This document shows positions 1 through 12,100 of a DNA stretch of 34,151 bases, piece after piece. Source of the DNA: Candidatus Goldiibacteriota bacterium (lineage in GTDB: Bacteria; Oederibacteriota; JAAXVQ01). The notes under the pieces are model-generated. The model was not told the DNA's origin, did no database searches, and saw nothing but the letters and a program-made list of their open reading frames with translations. The DNA lies in assembly GCA_020052235.1 (NCBI GenBank), contig JAGVPM010000047.1, forward strand, positions 1 to 34,151, given 5' to 3'. Numbering within the stretch: position 1 is the first letter of the stretch; the number at the start of each line of letters is the position of its first letter. Position numbers and translations under genes: made by a program.

Positions 1-1
1 A

Positions 2-169
2 GACGCAGGCAAAGTGTTGAAGGCCATGAAGCCCGAAGACGCGGGCAAGATCCTGACGGCCATGAAGCCTGAAGATGCGGGCAAAGTAGTGGCGACGCTT
101 AAGGTGGAAGACGCCAACAAAATGCTGAGCACGATGAAAGTGCAGGATGCGGACAAAGTGACGGCCGCG
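2..169 (+). repeat. 36-bp tandem repeats (12-residue MotE/MgtE_N-like units)
   Basis: Four full 36-bp units start at 26, 62, 98 and 134. A partial unit at 2-25 shows that the array runs off the left edge. The translated unit is of the type MKPEDAGKILTA, with Asp-Ala at fixed positions and hydrophobic residues two and three places after the Gly or Asn. This pattern resembles the helical repeats of MotE and MgtE N-terminal domains (family similarity judged by eye). The units lie in the same frame as the giant protein. Confidence 0.85.
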
Positions 170-3100
170 AGCAAAGTGGTGCAGGGCAGTTCGGTGACGG
201 ACGGGACCATGCTGGCGGAAAACGGCGGGAAAAAGGCGGCCAAGACGACGGTGGTAGGGCTGGACGGGGAAACCGCCACAACGCGCATGCGCTCAACCGC
301 GACGAGTTTGGGGCAGACGAATCCAAACGGCAATGCGACCGTAAAGCCGACAGGGACAATGAATTGGAACGGAAGCTTCAACCCGCAATTGGAGCAGCGT
401 TTTATACGGCCGCAAGTAGCGACTGTTGTGTATGTGAAAGACGTGAGTTACGTTCGCACCACGCAGCCGACCATGAAAGCGGCGGCAAACTTGGTGGCCA
501 CAACCGTATTGGACAATCCATTATCGGACAATGCGCTGGATTCCGGGTCTTCGAATTGGGCGCGGGCATATGAAGCAGCCACGGGCCGCGGTCCGACAAC
601 GACGGGCCCTCCGTCCCTGACGCAAGTGGTGCAGGATACGGCCGTAAGGGTGCAAGGCACACAGACAACGCAAGCGCCGCCGCGGCCGGAAGTAACGACG
701 CACGGGACGTCGCAGACGTGGAGCCAGCCGACGAACACGGATCCTGGCGGGCGGAATTTAGGCGGACAGCACGAACACAAAAGGCAAAAATCCGAAAAAC
801 CGAAAGAACCGAGCGGATGCGCGAAATTCTTTGCGTCCCCCATAGGCAAAATTTTGATGTTTGTGGTGTCGGTAATTCTGACGGTGATAACAGTTGGAAC
901 CGCGGCGCCGTTGTTGCTGGCACTGTGCATCATGCTGCTCTTCATCACAACGTTTGTGCCCCTGCCCAAAGGCTGGGCCATGGCGCTGTCGATCTTGACC
1001 GCGGCACTGGGCGGTTGGGCGTCGGCAATACAAGCGGCGGGCACCACTATAGCCTTCACGGCCATCTCGGCTCTGATTAAGACTCTGTCGAGCTCGGCGG
1101 TATGGACCAGTATCCTCAAGGCCGTCATTCGTGAAGCCATTATTCTGTATTTCATGGATAAATTCCAAGATGCCAGTCCGATCTTCTTTGTATTGGTGTC
1201 CTTGTGCGCAAGCGTGGTAGCCGGCGCGTTGGCCAATGGAATTGTGGGTTTGTTTGCAGATACCAAATCCATGTGGGATGGGTTGAAAGACTCGTTGCGG
1301 GACTTGGTCGGGATGAAAGACGGTGTAAGTTATACGATATTCAGGGCCGTGGCATCGCCATTGGCGATTTCCTTAGGATCCGTTTTGATTCAAGTAGGTG
1401 TTTCAGCCATTCTTGAAAAAAACACGGACATGAACCAAGCAGACCGGACGATGGTCAGTTCCATGGCCGGAACGCTCGTCATGGGCGCGGCGGCATTTGG
1501 CGCCAGCGCCATGTCCCCAGTGGATACAATGGCGGGATCCTCAGCCTTGAAGAGCACAGGGCAGTTGTTTATGTCGTATGTCGTCAGGCCTATGATTCAA
1601 ACCGCAGCTTCAACGGCTTTTTCAGTTTACGTAGCACCGGCGTTTCAGCAGCAGGGGTACGCGTCGGTGCAATATCAGCAGATGGCGCAAAGCCTCGGAC
1701 AGTTTGCTTCCGGATTGATGCCTGCCTCAATGACGGGCGATCCGTCGATATTAACACAGTTCTCGCAATCAATAAAAGCGCTTGACGGCACCAACGGACA
1801 AACGGGCAATGGCAATGGAACGGGCAATGGCAATGGAACAGGCAATGGAACAGGCAACGGCACAGGGACAGGGACGGGGCCGAATTTAAACGGCGTTACA
1901 GTGACAGAAAATCCGATCCCGGGATTAAACGCGGGGGTGAGCGAAGGCACGACTGACAAAGGCACTGGTACCACGGGAGCGGGCTTGGGTAAAGGCTCGG
2001 TACCGGTCGGAAGCGTGTCTACAGCGGAAAATGCGATTGTACCGGCAGAGTCGTTGGCCAACAATGGCGTGTCTGATTCCAGCGGCGCCATGAACAGGGC
2101 GAAAACGGAGATGGCATCCAGCACGGCCGGCGGGGCATCGTCATCATCGTCACAGCAGCCCAGCAATACTGAAAAGAAATTGCCGGAAAACATGAAGACC
2201 AATAATCCGGTGAACAAACCGGTGGATACTCCGCAGAATACTCCGCAAAATAACCCAGTGCAAAATCAGGCGCAAACACCGGAAACCACTGGTTTGAATT
2301 CCGCACAACAAGTGAAAAATGAACCCAATAGGGAAATGTCTCCGCAAAATGTAGAACCAGTGGAAATGAAGGTTGCCAAAGATAATAGTGAGCCGGCAAA
2401 AATTGTCGACTTGAACGGCGCCAAAGATGCGTCGGCTAATAACAAAACCAACCCGAGTCCCTTGCGGCGGAATGATGAAACCAAAACCGTGGTGGGTAAT
2501 GTCACGACAGGCGGCGGGACAGGTGGGAACGGGACAGGCGGAAATGGAACAGGCGGCAGTGGAACCAGCGGCAGTGGAACCAGCGGCAGTGGAACCAGCG
2601 GTTCGGGGGTTGATCTCCAGAACGTACAAGCCCTGTCCGACGCGGTTGCACCTAGGGATGGTTCGCAAGCGCCTGTAACTAAAGTGAATAGTTCGGGTTT
2701 GGCCAATGGCAGCAGTGCCAACAATACGCAGTTCAAGCAATTACAGCAGCAGATGGATAAAAACGGAACACTGCCCAGCGGAAATTTTGACGTGCAAGTG
2801 TCCACGTACCAAAATGCGGCAGGACAAAATGTAACCCTGATGGCGGCAACTGATGCACAAGGCAATCAAGTGATCAGCGCGCAAATCAGCGGCGGAGGAA
2901 AGCCTGCAGTTAATTTGGTGATGTCACAAACCGGCAGCGGCAATACTGCGGCGCTTAAAGTTGCGGAATTTGCCGGCGACAATACAACCCCGGTCAAAGA
3001 TCAGACCTTCAGCAAGGCCGCGGGTCCCAATGGTGTTAATGGCGGTGGCGTGAACGGCGGCGGCGCGAGCGGTTCCAGCTCACCTGGGGAACGTCTTAAT

Positions 3101-6100
3101 GGAGATAAAACACCGGCGCAGAATTTGAAGGCATTGCTGTCGGGCATGGCTCCGGGAGAAAACGTGGTGCCGAATTCGGCCAAGGGCAGCGGAGATGCGA
3201 ACAACGGCGGAGCCAACAACGGTGGGGGCAAGGGCAGCGGGTCGGATAATGGCGGGACGAAAAACGCTTCCAATAATGCAGGAGAACCCTTAAAAATTGA
3301 TGGTCTTGATTCAAAAATCAAACCTGAAGGCCACGGCCTGTTGGGGGCGGCATATCGAGGCATATTTGGCGGCGAACCGAGCGGAGGACCGAGCAATAAT
3401 GCCACCGCATCGTTTAATGCCAATGGGACAAAGGTTGATTTGGACTACCAGATTCCTGTGAATAGCAACAATAGGTCCATCACGGCCAAGGGCAGTGATG
3501 GCAATAACTATCAGCTGCAATTAAACCAAAACGGCACGGTCAAAGCGGTTTTGGGGCGCGAGACCACGGTTGGAAACGGATTGTCCAATTTCTTCTCTAC
3601 GGAAAATCATACGGGTTTCCAGGCCGCGGGATCCAAAGATATTAGTGTTCAAACTTCGCACGGCGAACAAGTATACCGCTCGGATGGTAAAGGCGGCTCC
3701 AAATTGGTTGCCGACACACAAAGTATGCAAATACCAGGCCCCAATGGACAGACACAGACATTGACAGGGTTAGTGCCGGAAGGTACTCCCGCCAACTTGA
3801 AGGAAGCCACTATATTGGCCAACCAGTCGCCCAATGCATTGGCGCAGAATCAGAGCGTATTGCGCGAAGCTTACGACAAAGGCATTAAAGAAGGATCGGC
3901 GGATTTCCAGAAGCTCGTTATGGACAAGTACCAAGCGGTTGCCAAGGACGTGCCTGAACAGATTTACTCCAAGGTCGGGCAGAATAACTCACCTCAGGCC
4001 AATGGTTTGCTGGCCAAGGCTGATCAGATGATCATTGCGCGTGAAGGCAGCACCAATCCGGCAAATCTTCAAAAGTTTGTCGACCATGCTGTTGCCAGCG
4101 GCAATCCCGCGCTCATGCAGCAGGCATCAGTTATGAAGATGAGCCTGGGCGACGTGTCCGGGGCGCAGAAAACCGCTTTGGCGGCTTACAATGCAGGTAT
4201 CAAAATGCCGGAAATATCCCGGACTGATTTGGCCCTGCAAACGTTGGATGTTTTAAATAAAACAGGAATGAGTCCAAAATCTCCGGAATATGAGGCCGTG
4301 GCGAAAACGGCAATTGAAGGCGTGCGCAGCGATATCGCTACCAATAAATTGAGCACGGAAAATTTTGCCCGTGCCTTGGAATTGAACGGTGTCATGGGCA
4401 AGGATGTGCTTAATTTAAGCAACATGTCGACGGAAATCACCCAGCGAGTTATTGCTGAGGGAGATAAACTGACGCCGGGAAAGACAGTCAACGTTGAAGG
4501 TATTGGGACCGTGGTCAAGGCGGCGGACGGTTCCTTGCATTTGCAGCAGCAAGCGGGCGACCGGCTGATTACTATGGATTTCGTCAAGGGCAAGGATAAT
4601 GCAGTTAGCTTGACGCGTGTTACGGTGACCGATGGACGTGAAAAACCGGTTGCGGTTTATTCCACCAATGGCGGAGCAACGCTTACATTGATGGAAACGC
4701 GGCATAGTGTGTCGGTCACAATTGATGGTAAAACTTCAGTTCAGGACGTTATGATAATTAAGGGGCAGACATCCGGCGAGATCATAGTGGGTGGAAAAAT
4801 TTATGAAGTTGCCATTGATCCCGTGACGCATCAGGTGGGGTCTGTGGATATTTCTCGGCAGCCTCAGTTTGTTGACCTGAGCGCCATTCGGGAACCTGGT
4901 AAATTGGTGTTTGAAAATGGACAGCCTATAGTGATCATGCCGGATGGTACCAAGGTGTCGGCACCTAAATTGGATGGTGCCGCTTTAGAAACCAGCGTGG
5001 TCGCCTCACTTGTGGCCAAAGGGATGTCGCCGGATCAGGCAAAAATTCAGGCTGATCGCATGATCGCGGGTTTGAAACTGGAGCCGGGTGCTCAAATTTA
5101 TCAAGCAGGTTCCAGGTTGTTTATCGGGAAACCCGAGGACTTCGTTGCCGGCAATTATCGTACAGCGGAAGTGAATAGATTCTCAACCAAAGCCGATGCC
5201 CAGATGACGATTTGTATTGCTGAATACAAAGATGGAAAAATTGCGGTAGCATATTTGGGCGCTGAGTACAAAGACGGAAAACTCGTGGCACCGGCCAAGG
5301 TTATTATGCCGCAGAGCTATAATGCCAATGGTTCCGTTAAGGATTTTGTAGCAACCCAGCGCGACTCTGTCACTAATCGTGAATATGTTTCACAGTATAA
5401 AGACGGAAAACTTGTAACCGGCGAGTTGCGTATGAAAAATTTTGGCCCTGTGGTTTTGCAATTTGATCCTAAGGGTGATCTTACACCCGAGTGTAGAGCG
5501 TATTTGAAGGCTAACAGCGGCCATGGTTATACCTTCACCGACATTCAAGGCGGCTTTGAGTTGACCGGTTTGGCCGGTGAAAAAGCGGCATTCACAAACA
5601 GCGGGCGTGTAATAAACCGTTCTGCGGATGGAGTCAATGCCAATGCTTCGGCCAACAGCGAATCCGGCCCATACATGCAGAGCACGACTATTGAATTTGA
5701 TACTCAGCAAAACGTCACCTATAATTTTGCCAAGTACAATAGTCAAGAAGGCGAAAGTATTACACTGGTGAACAGCACCAAGCAAACCATGTCAATTCAG
5801 CATACGGCCGAGGGCGGCTTAATTCGAACCACAACGACTTCAACCGTCTTTGGCGTTTGGGCCAAGACACAAACTGATTATTTAACCAATCATACGGTGC
5901 GCGATGCCACCACGGGCATTGAAGTTAAACATTTTGCCGGCGAGACCGTGGTTTCCACTCCCGCGGGAAGTAAAATTACACGCGGGTATGAAGTAAGCAC
6001 ATTCACCCGGGATCATGAAACCCTTGATGCCACGACCGGCGTGAAAGTGAATCATTACGCCGGTGAACAAGTGGAAAGTTCCAGCAAAGGCAGTAAGATC

Positions 6101-9100
6101 ATTGCAGGGACAGAGATTACAACCTTTACCGTTGAGTACTCGACCACTGATTCTGTCAGCGGTGTTAAAGTAACTCATTCTGCTGGCGAGACCGTGGAAA
6201 GCACCAAGGACGGAAGCCATATAACTAATGGCAAGGAGACTACGGTTTTTACCAAGAATTATACGACAACCGATTCCGCGACGGGTGTTAAAGTTGATCA
6301 CATTGCGGGTGAAACATTAGAAAGCACCAAAGATGGAAGCAAAATTACCGCAGGGCGTGAAGTTACCACGTTTACCAAGAATTATACGGTGACGGATGAC
6401 AAGACCGGGGTTAAGGTTGATCACATCGCGGGTGAGACGGTGGAAAGCACCAAAGATGGAAGCAAGATCACCGCGGGAAGTGAAATTACCACGTTTACCA
6501 AAGACTACAAAGTGACGGATGATAAAACCGGTGTCGTTGTAGAGCATTATGCCGGCGAAACACTGGAAAGCAAACCAGAGGGTACGAAAATCACCGCAGG
6601 CAAAGAAAAAACTTCGTTTACACTGGATTATAGCGTGACGGATGAAAAAACAGGCGTAGTGGTAAAACATTTTGCCGGGGAACAACTTGTCAGCACCAAG
6701 GACAGCACTAAGATAGTTGATGGAAAAGAAACCGCAACTTTTACGCAAGACTATACCAATTTGGACGCAGCAACAGGAATTGAAAGTAAGCATTATGCAG
6801 GAGAAGTCGTGCAAAGTGACGCAAAAGGTTCGCGTATTACCACGGGCCATGAAACAACGACATTCACACGGAAATATTCCCAAACCGATGGCAAAACTGG
6901 GGCGATAATTACCCATTCCAAAGGCGAAGTGGTGGAGAGCAATGCCAAAGGAAGCAAAATTATTTCGGGATATGAGTCCACGTATTTCACGCGCGACTAT
7001 ACTTCCAATGAAGCTCACGGAGTTCAAGTCACACACTACAAAGGTGAAACGCTGGTTACGGATGCATCCGGAAGCCGTATTACGGCCGGATATGAGGATA
7101 CCAAGTTCACGCAAGAGTATACGGCGCCGATTGATAAAGCAACCGGCGTGCAGATTACGCATCGGGCCGGTGAAGTGATCCGCAGCGACAAGAGCGGAGG
7201 CAAAATTATTGCAGGCAGTGAAGAATCCTTGTTTACCCGGGAGTATTCCGTGACGGATAAAACTTCGGGCGCGGTAATTAAACATGAAGTCGGAGAAGTG
7301 GTTGCTTCCACCGGCGACGGGAGCAAGATAATTAAGGGCCGCGAAACCATGACTTATAGCAAGCAATATACCGCGTTGGATGAAAAAACTGGTGTGCAGG
7401 TAACTCATTTCGCCGGAGAAGTGGTTGCTTCCACCAGCGAAGGGAGCAAGGTAATTAAGGGCCGCGAAACCACGACTTATACCAAGCAATATACCACGCT
7501 GGATGTAAAAACCGGCATGCGGGTAACTCATTTTGCCGGTGAAATCATTACCACTACGCCTGAAGGCAGCAAGCTTACCGCAGGTCGTGAGAAGATAGAA
7601 TTTACCCGTAATTATGAAACAACAGACAGTAAAACCGGTATTAAGATTACTCACTTTGCCGGTGAAACCGTGGAGGCAAGTACTACTGGAAGTAAGATAA
7701 TCGCCGGCCGCGAGACCACAACCTTTACTCGGGATTATGCGGTTTCGGATGATAAAACCGGGGTCAAGATCACGCATAAAGCCGGGGAAGTGGTGGAAAG
7801 CAGTTCGGCGGGGACAAAAATTATTGCGGGTATGGAGTATACCAATTTTACCCGGGACTATGAAACTACTGACGCTGCCACGGGTGTTAAGGTGAAGCAT
7901 TTTGCAGGCGAAATGATTATGGCCAACTCAAAGGGCAGCGAGATCGTGGGTGGACATGAAGTCACGACCTTTACCAAGGACTATACGGTTATGGATGAAA
8001 AAACCGGGGTTCGGGTGGTGCATTCTGCCGGACAAAAAATTGACAGCAGCAGTGCGGGACAGAAGATTATCGAAGGAAAACAAGCGACCACCTTTACCCG
8101 CGATTACACAGTGACCGGGGAAGATGGCAAACCCGTTGTCCATAAGGCGGGCAAGACGATTACCACGGAAATTATGAATTTGGAAGGCGGCAAGGCGGAA
8201 GTCACCAATGTCAGCCAAGGCGGCAATAATGCCGTGTTTATCAATGGCAAGCAAATTAGTATGGGCAATCAAGTCAATGTTTCGGTGCATGATGGAAAAA
8301 TAGTGCTTCTGGATGAACGCGGGGTTGAAAAGACGTTCAATGGCAAAGGACAAGATGTTACCGGTTTCTGGCAGGATAAAGCCAACAGTTGGCACGGGTT
8401 TACCGATACCTTCGTCAAAGCCGCAGATGCGTTCTGGACGAACGTGATCGGTAATTTCAGCGAGTCGTGGAATTCTTTTGACGGTTGGGCGCGCGTTGGC
8501 ATGTTGGTTTTGAGCACCGTCGCGGTCATCGGCGAATTTGTTATTTACGGAGTGAAGACTATTGTAGGTGCCGCGGTGATGGTGTTGGATATGGTCGGTT
8601 CGACAGTGGGGACGGCCTTGGAATGGTATATTGATTTGAGCACGCCGGGGGCCTTGGAGAAGCGCTTGACTACCGGAGAATCGGTGGGGCGAGAGGCTAT
8701 CGGCGAAATTCGTGAAGGACTCAAAGTGGTTTCCGAAGTCATGGAAAAAGGATTTAAATGGGTTGGTGATAAGTTTCAGTGGGTCGCGGACCAATACATC
8801 AAAATGGCGGAAGCGTCCTTTAACGCGGGCGGTTTCTGGGGAACGGCCGGAGGGTTGCTGTGTACGCTGTTGGCTACGACATATCAGTCCATTGGCCAGA
8901 ATCTGCAGATCATCGTAATCACAGTTTTGGTCATAGCTTTCCCGTGTGTGGGAGGAATAATCGCGACCGCAATGATGGCCAAAGACGCGGTTATTAATGG
9001 GTTGGGCAGTATGTTCAAATCGTTCTTTGTGGATCCATTCGTCAAATTAGGGAATGGGTTCGCACAAATGGGAAACTTGATCATGGGGAATGTGGAAGCG

Positions 9101-12100
9101 GGTGCATCGAAAGTGCGCGCATTCGTGAATGCTACGTCGGAAATTATCGGCGCGGCGGTGGGCATTTATTTTGCGTGGCAAATGGTTAAAGCAGCCGTGG
9201 GCGAGGCGAAGGCGGCCCGGGGTGAAGTGTTGCTGGAAGGTGCCTTGGAGCGGATTCAATCGGGCCTGCGCGACGGTTCGATCCGGCCCGAGGAATTGGC
9301 CACGAAGACGGTAGGCGAAGTATTGGGTTTAAAAACCGCTCCGTCTTTAATGGACCGGGTAGGGCAGATATTCGGCAAGGAAAAAGCAGATTGGGCCGGG
9401 CAATCGTTCGGGGATGTATTGCTCAAAACGGAAAATGGCATGATTAAAGTCAGTGAACTGCTGGGTAAGGAAAATGGGGCAGCCATGCTGAAGGAGATGT
9501 TGACCTCCGAAGGGTTTAAAATGGGTGATTTGAACCTGGAGGTCAAAGCGCCTAAGGATGGAATGATCAAAAAGCAATTCGACAAATGGCTGGACCGGCC
9601 CGGGGGCTCGGCGATGGTGCCGAGGCGGATAACGGAAATGGTCAAACCCGCGCAAGTGGGACGGGGAATGAGTACGGTAGGAACAGGGGTAGGGCTGACC
9701 ACGTTCGTAAAAACATTCGCATTGCACCAGGTGGAGCAATTCACCAACATATATAAAATCCTGGAATCGAAGTTTGGGCGTCAGGAAGTGGGACAAGCGC
9801 GTTCAGCGGACGGACTCTTGGCCGAGACGAAGTTGACGGCCGCGGAAGTGGAGACTAAGATCGCGGACGTGGACGCAGCCAAGGCGGCTTTGGAAGGTAG
9901 GGCGCAGGAATTAAAGGGCGGATTGTCCGAGAAGAGCAGTACGCAAACGCCGCAAGAACGTGTGAGTGCACAAAAGAAATTGCAAAATACGCAGCGTGCC
10001 ATTGAGGCGAAAGTGGCGGAGCGTGGGCAACTGGAACAGTTGAAGAACACGGTATCGGAACTGAAGCAAGCGCGAAGCACGGCGGCTAATCCGGAGTTGA
10101 CGGCGCAAGCCCGGGCGGAAGCGGCGACGCGTGCCGCTACGTTGGATGTGGAAGCAAAGCTGTGTGAAACAAAAGCCAACGCGTTGAATGTGGAAGCCAA
10201 GATAGCGGATTTGAACGCAAAAGCAGTGGACGGGAAGGTCGACTCGCAGGCGAGGTCGGAATTGGCAAAGCAAGCGGATGCCATGCAGCGGCAAGCCAAG
10301 AATCTGGAAGCCATTCAAGCCGCAAGTGAACGGCTCAGCGCCTCAGAAACACAATTGAGTTCGGCCAAGGAAGAATTGGCCAAGTCCAAGGAAGCGCAAA
10401 GCGAAAAAACCAAAACGCAGGAAGCGCAAAGCGAGAAGTCCATGACCAAGTTGGAAGCTGAAGTGAAGCGGGCTGAATCCGAAGTCCGCAAGGCGTCCAC
10501 GGAATTGACGGAAAAGACAGTGGATCAGGCCATGGAAAAGGCCGCGTCCTCGAAAGCGTTGGGGGACTTGATGAAGTTAAAGTCCGAGGTGCAGGCGCAG
10601 GCGGCCCGGGCGGAATTTGCGGAGCGGCAGACGCAGGAAAAGTTTGATAAAGCCCTGGCAAAAGAAGCGGAAGCTAAGATTAAGGATTTAGTGACTAAGG
10701 CCAAAGTGGAGGGAATGACGGAAGGGCAAGTTAGATCCGCGATAGAAAAAATCTCGAATGAACCGGGTATGAGCCAGGGTGAAAAAATGGCATTGCAAAA
10801 AGCTCTGGCCGAAAGTACAAATGGAAAAATTACAAATGAGTCCTTGAAACAATTCCAAGGTGATAAAGGGCTAACCCGGTTGCAAGGTATGGTGGAAAAC
10901 GGATTTGGAAAACAGGCTCGGGAAATATTGAAGTTGCTATGTAAGGCTGAGGGTATCAAGGATAGTCAAGTCAGAGCCGCCATAGAAAAACGGCTGGGGA
11001 TGGATTCAAGAGTTAACACGGAGAATGTGAACACGGCGAAGCTGGATCAGGCCATGAGCCAAGTGTTTGGCGGAGAAGGCAGTCATTCATTGGCTCTGAC
11101 CCGGAGTATGGCGCAAGCGCAAAACGGTGAAATCCGTCAAGCGCTGAAAGATTTCTATAATGAACTTGGAAATAAGGATGCAACCGTGGAATCCGCGTTG
11201 CGTAAGAATAAGGGAGTCAATGAGGCCCTTAATAAATTGGAAAAAGTTGAAGGCAAAGAAACAGTACAGGAACTGGCGCGTAATTTAAAGCCTGACCAAC
11301 TGCAGGCACTATTGGGCGCGGCGGATCCTATGGCGGCGTTGTTGAATATGAAGAAATCGCAGGCCGGCCGTTCCTTGGCGGAAGTTAGAGCCGGGGAACA
11401 GAGGACGGAAGGTATAGAGAAAGTGGCGGAAAAGGGCATGGCTGAGACCAAGACCAGTGAAATGGCGAGGGTCGAAGGTAAAACACCCAGTGTGGAAACT
11501 GGCGCCCAGGAACATGGGACGACTGTAGCTGAACGCAAGACCGGGCAGATGGAAAATCCCCTGGCGCGCGAAACCGTGAAAAGCACGGAGCGCGGTCAAG
11601 GAACGCAGGTTGAAGGCAGTGGGAAGACCCTGATGCAAGAAAAGGTAAAAGGTTCTTCCGTGGCTGAAGGACTTGAGGCCGCCAGTAGTGCTGGGGAACA
11701 GGTTAAAGCAGCTCAGAAAGGGAGCATTACTGAAATGATGAGCGAGGGAACGGCTCCTGAATCCTTACTCAAACGCAGTCTTCAGGTTCAAAAAGCTGCC
11801 AATGAACTCAATATGCGCATTGCGGAACGCAACCAAGCCACTACGGCCGAAGCGCGTCAATTGGCAGAGCAGCACATTACCAGCGCGGAAAACCGGTTGC
11901 AGAAAGCGCAGGAATTGGCACGGATCAAGCCCGACGCAGGCTATGTATTCCGCCCAGGTGAATTGAAGGCGCGTTTTGAATCCGGGAGATCTGGAATGGG
12001 AACCAACCCGGCCATGATGATTGACGTGAAAATGGCGCTTGAAGGGCTATCGCCGGAACAGGCTAAAGTACTGCGTCCAAAGTTGGAGGCGTGGAACCGG

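Noticed and set aside
14-16. GTG as the start codon of the giant protein
   Set aside because: The 12-codon repeat continues upstream of it to position 2 in the same frame, so this is an internal Val codon.
402-2865. Several long minus-strand open frames opposite the 5' part of the giant gene
   Set aside because: They are Pro/Ala/Arg/Cys-rich products of reading GC-rich and Gly/Thr-rich codons backwards, and they overlap each other. No motif supports them.
6317-7900. Open frame of 527 codons on the minus strand
   Set aside because: It exactly overlaps the 123-bp repeat array. Repeats in one frame keep the opposite strand free of stops, and its product is repetitive with no domain or ribosome site.
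5882-8095. CRISPR-like periodic repeats
   Set aside because: The unit is 123 bp, coding throughout, with no short identical repeat alternating with unique spacers.
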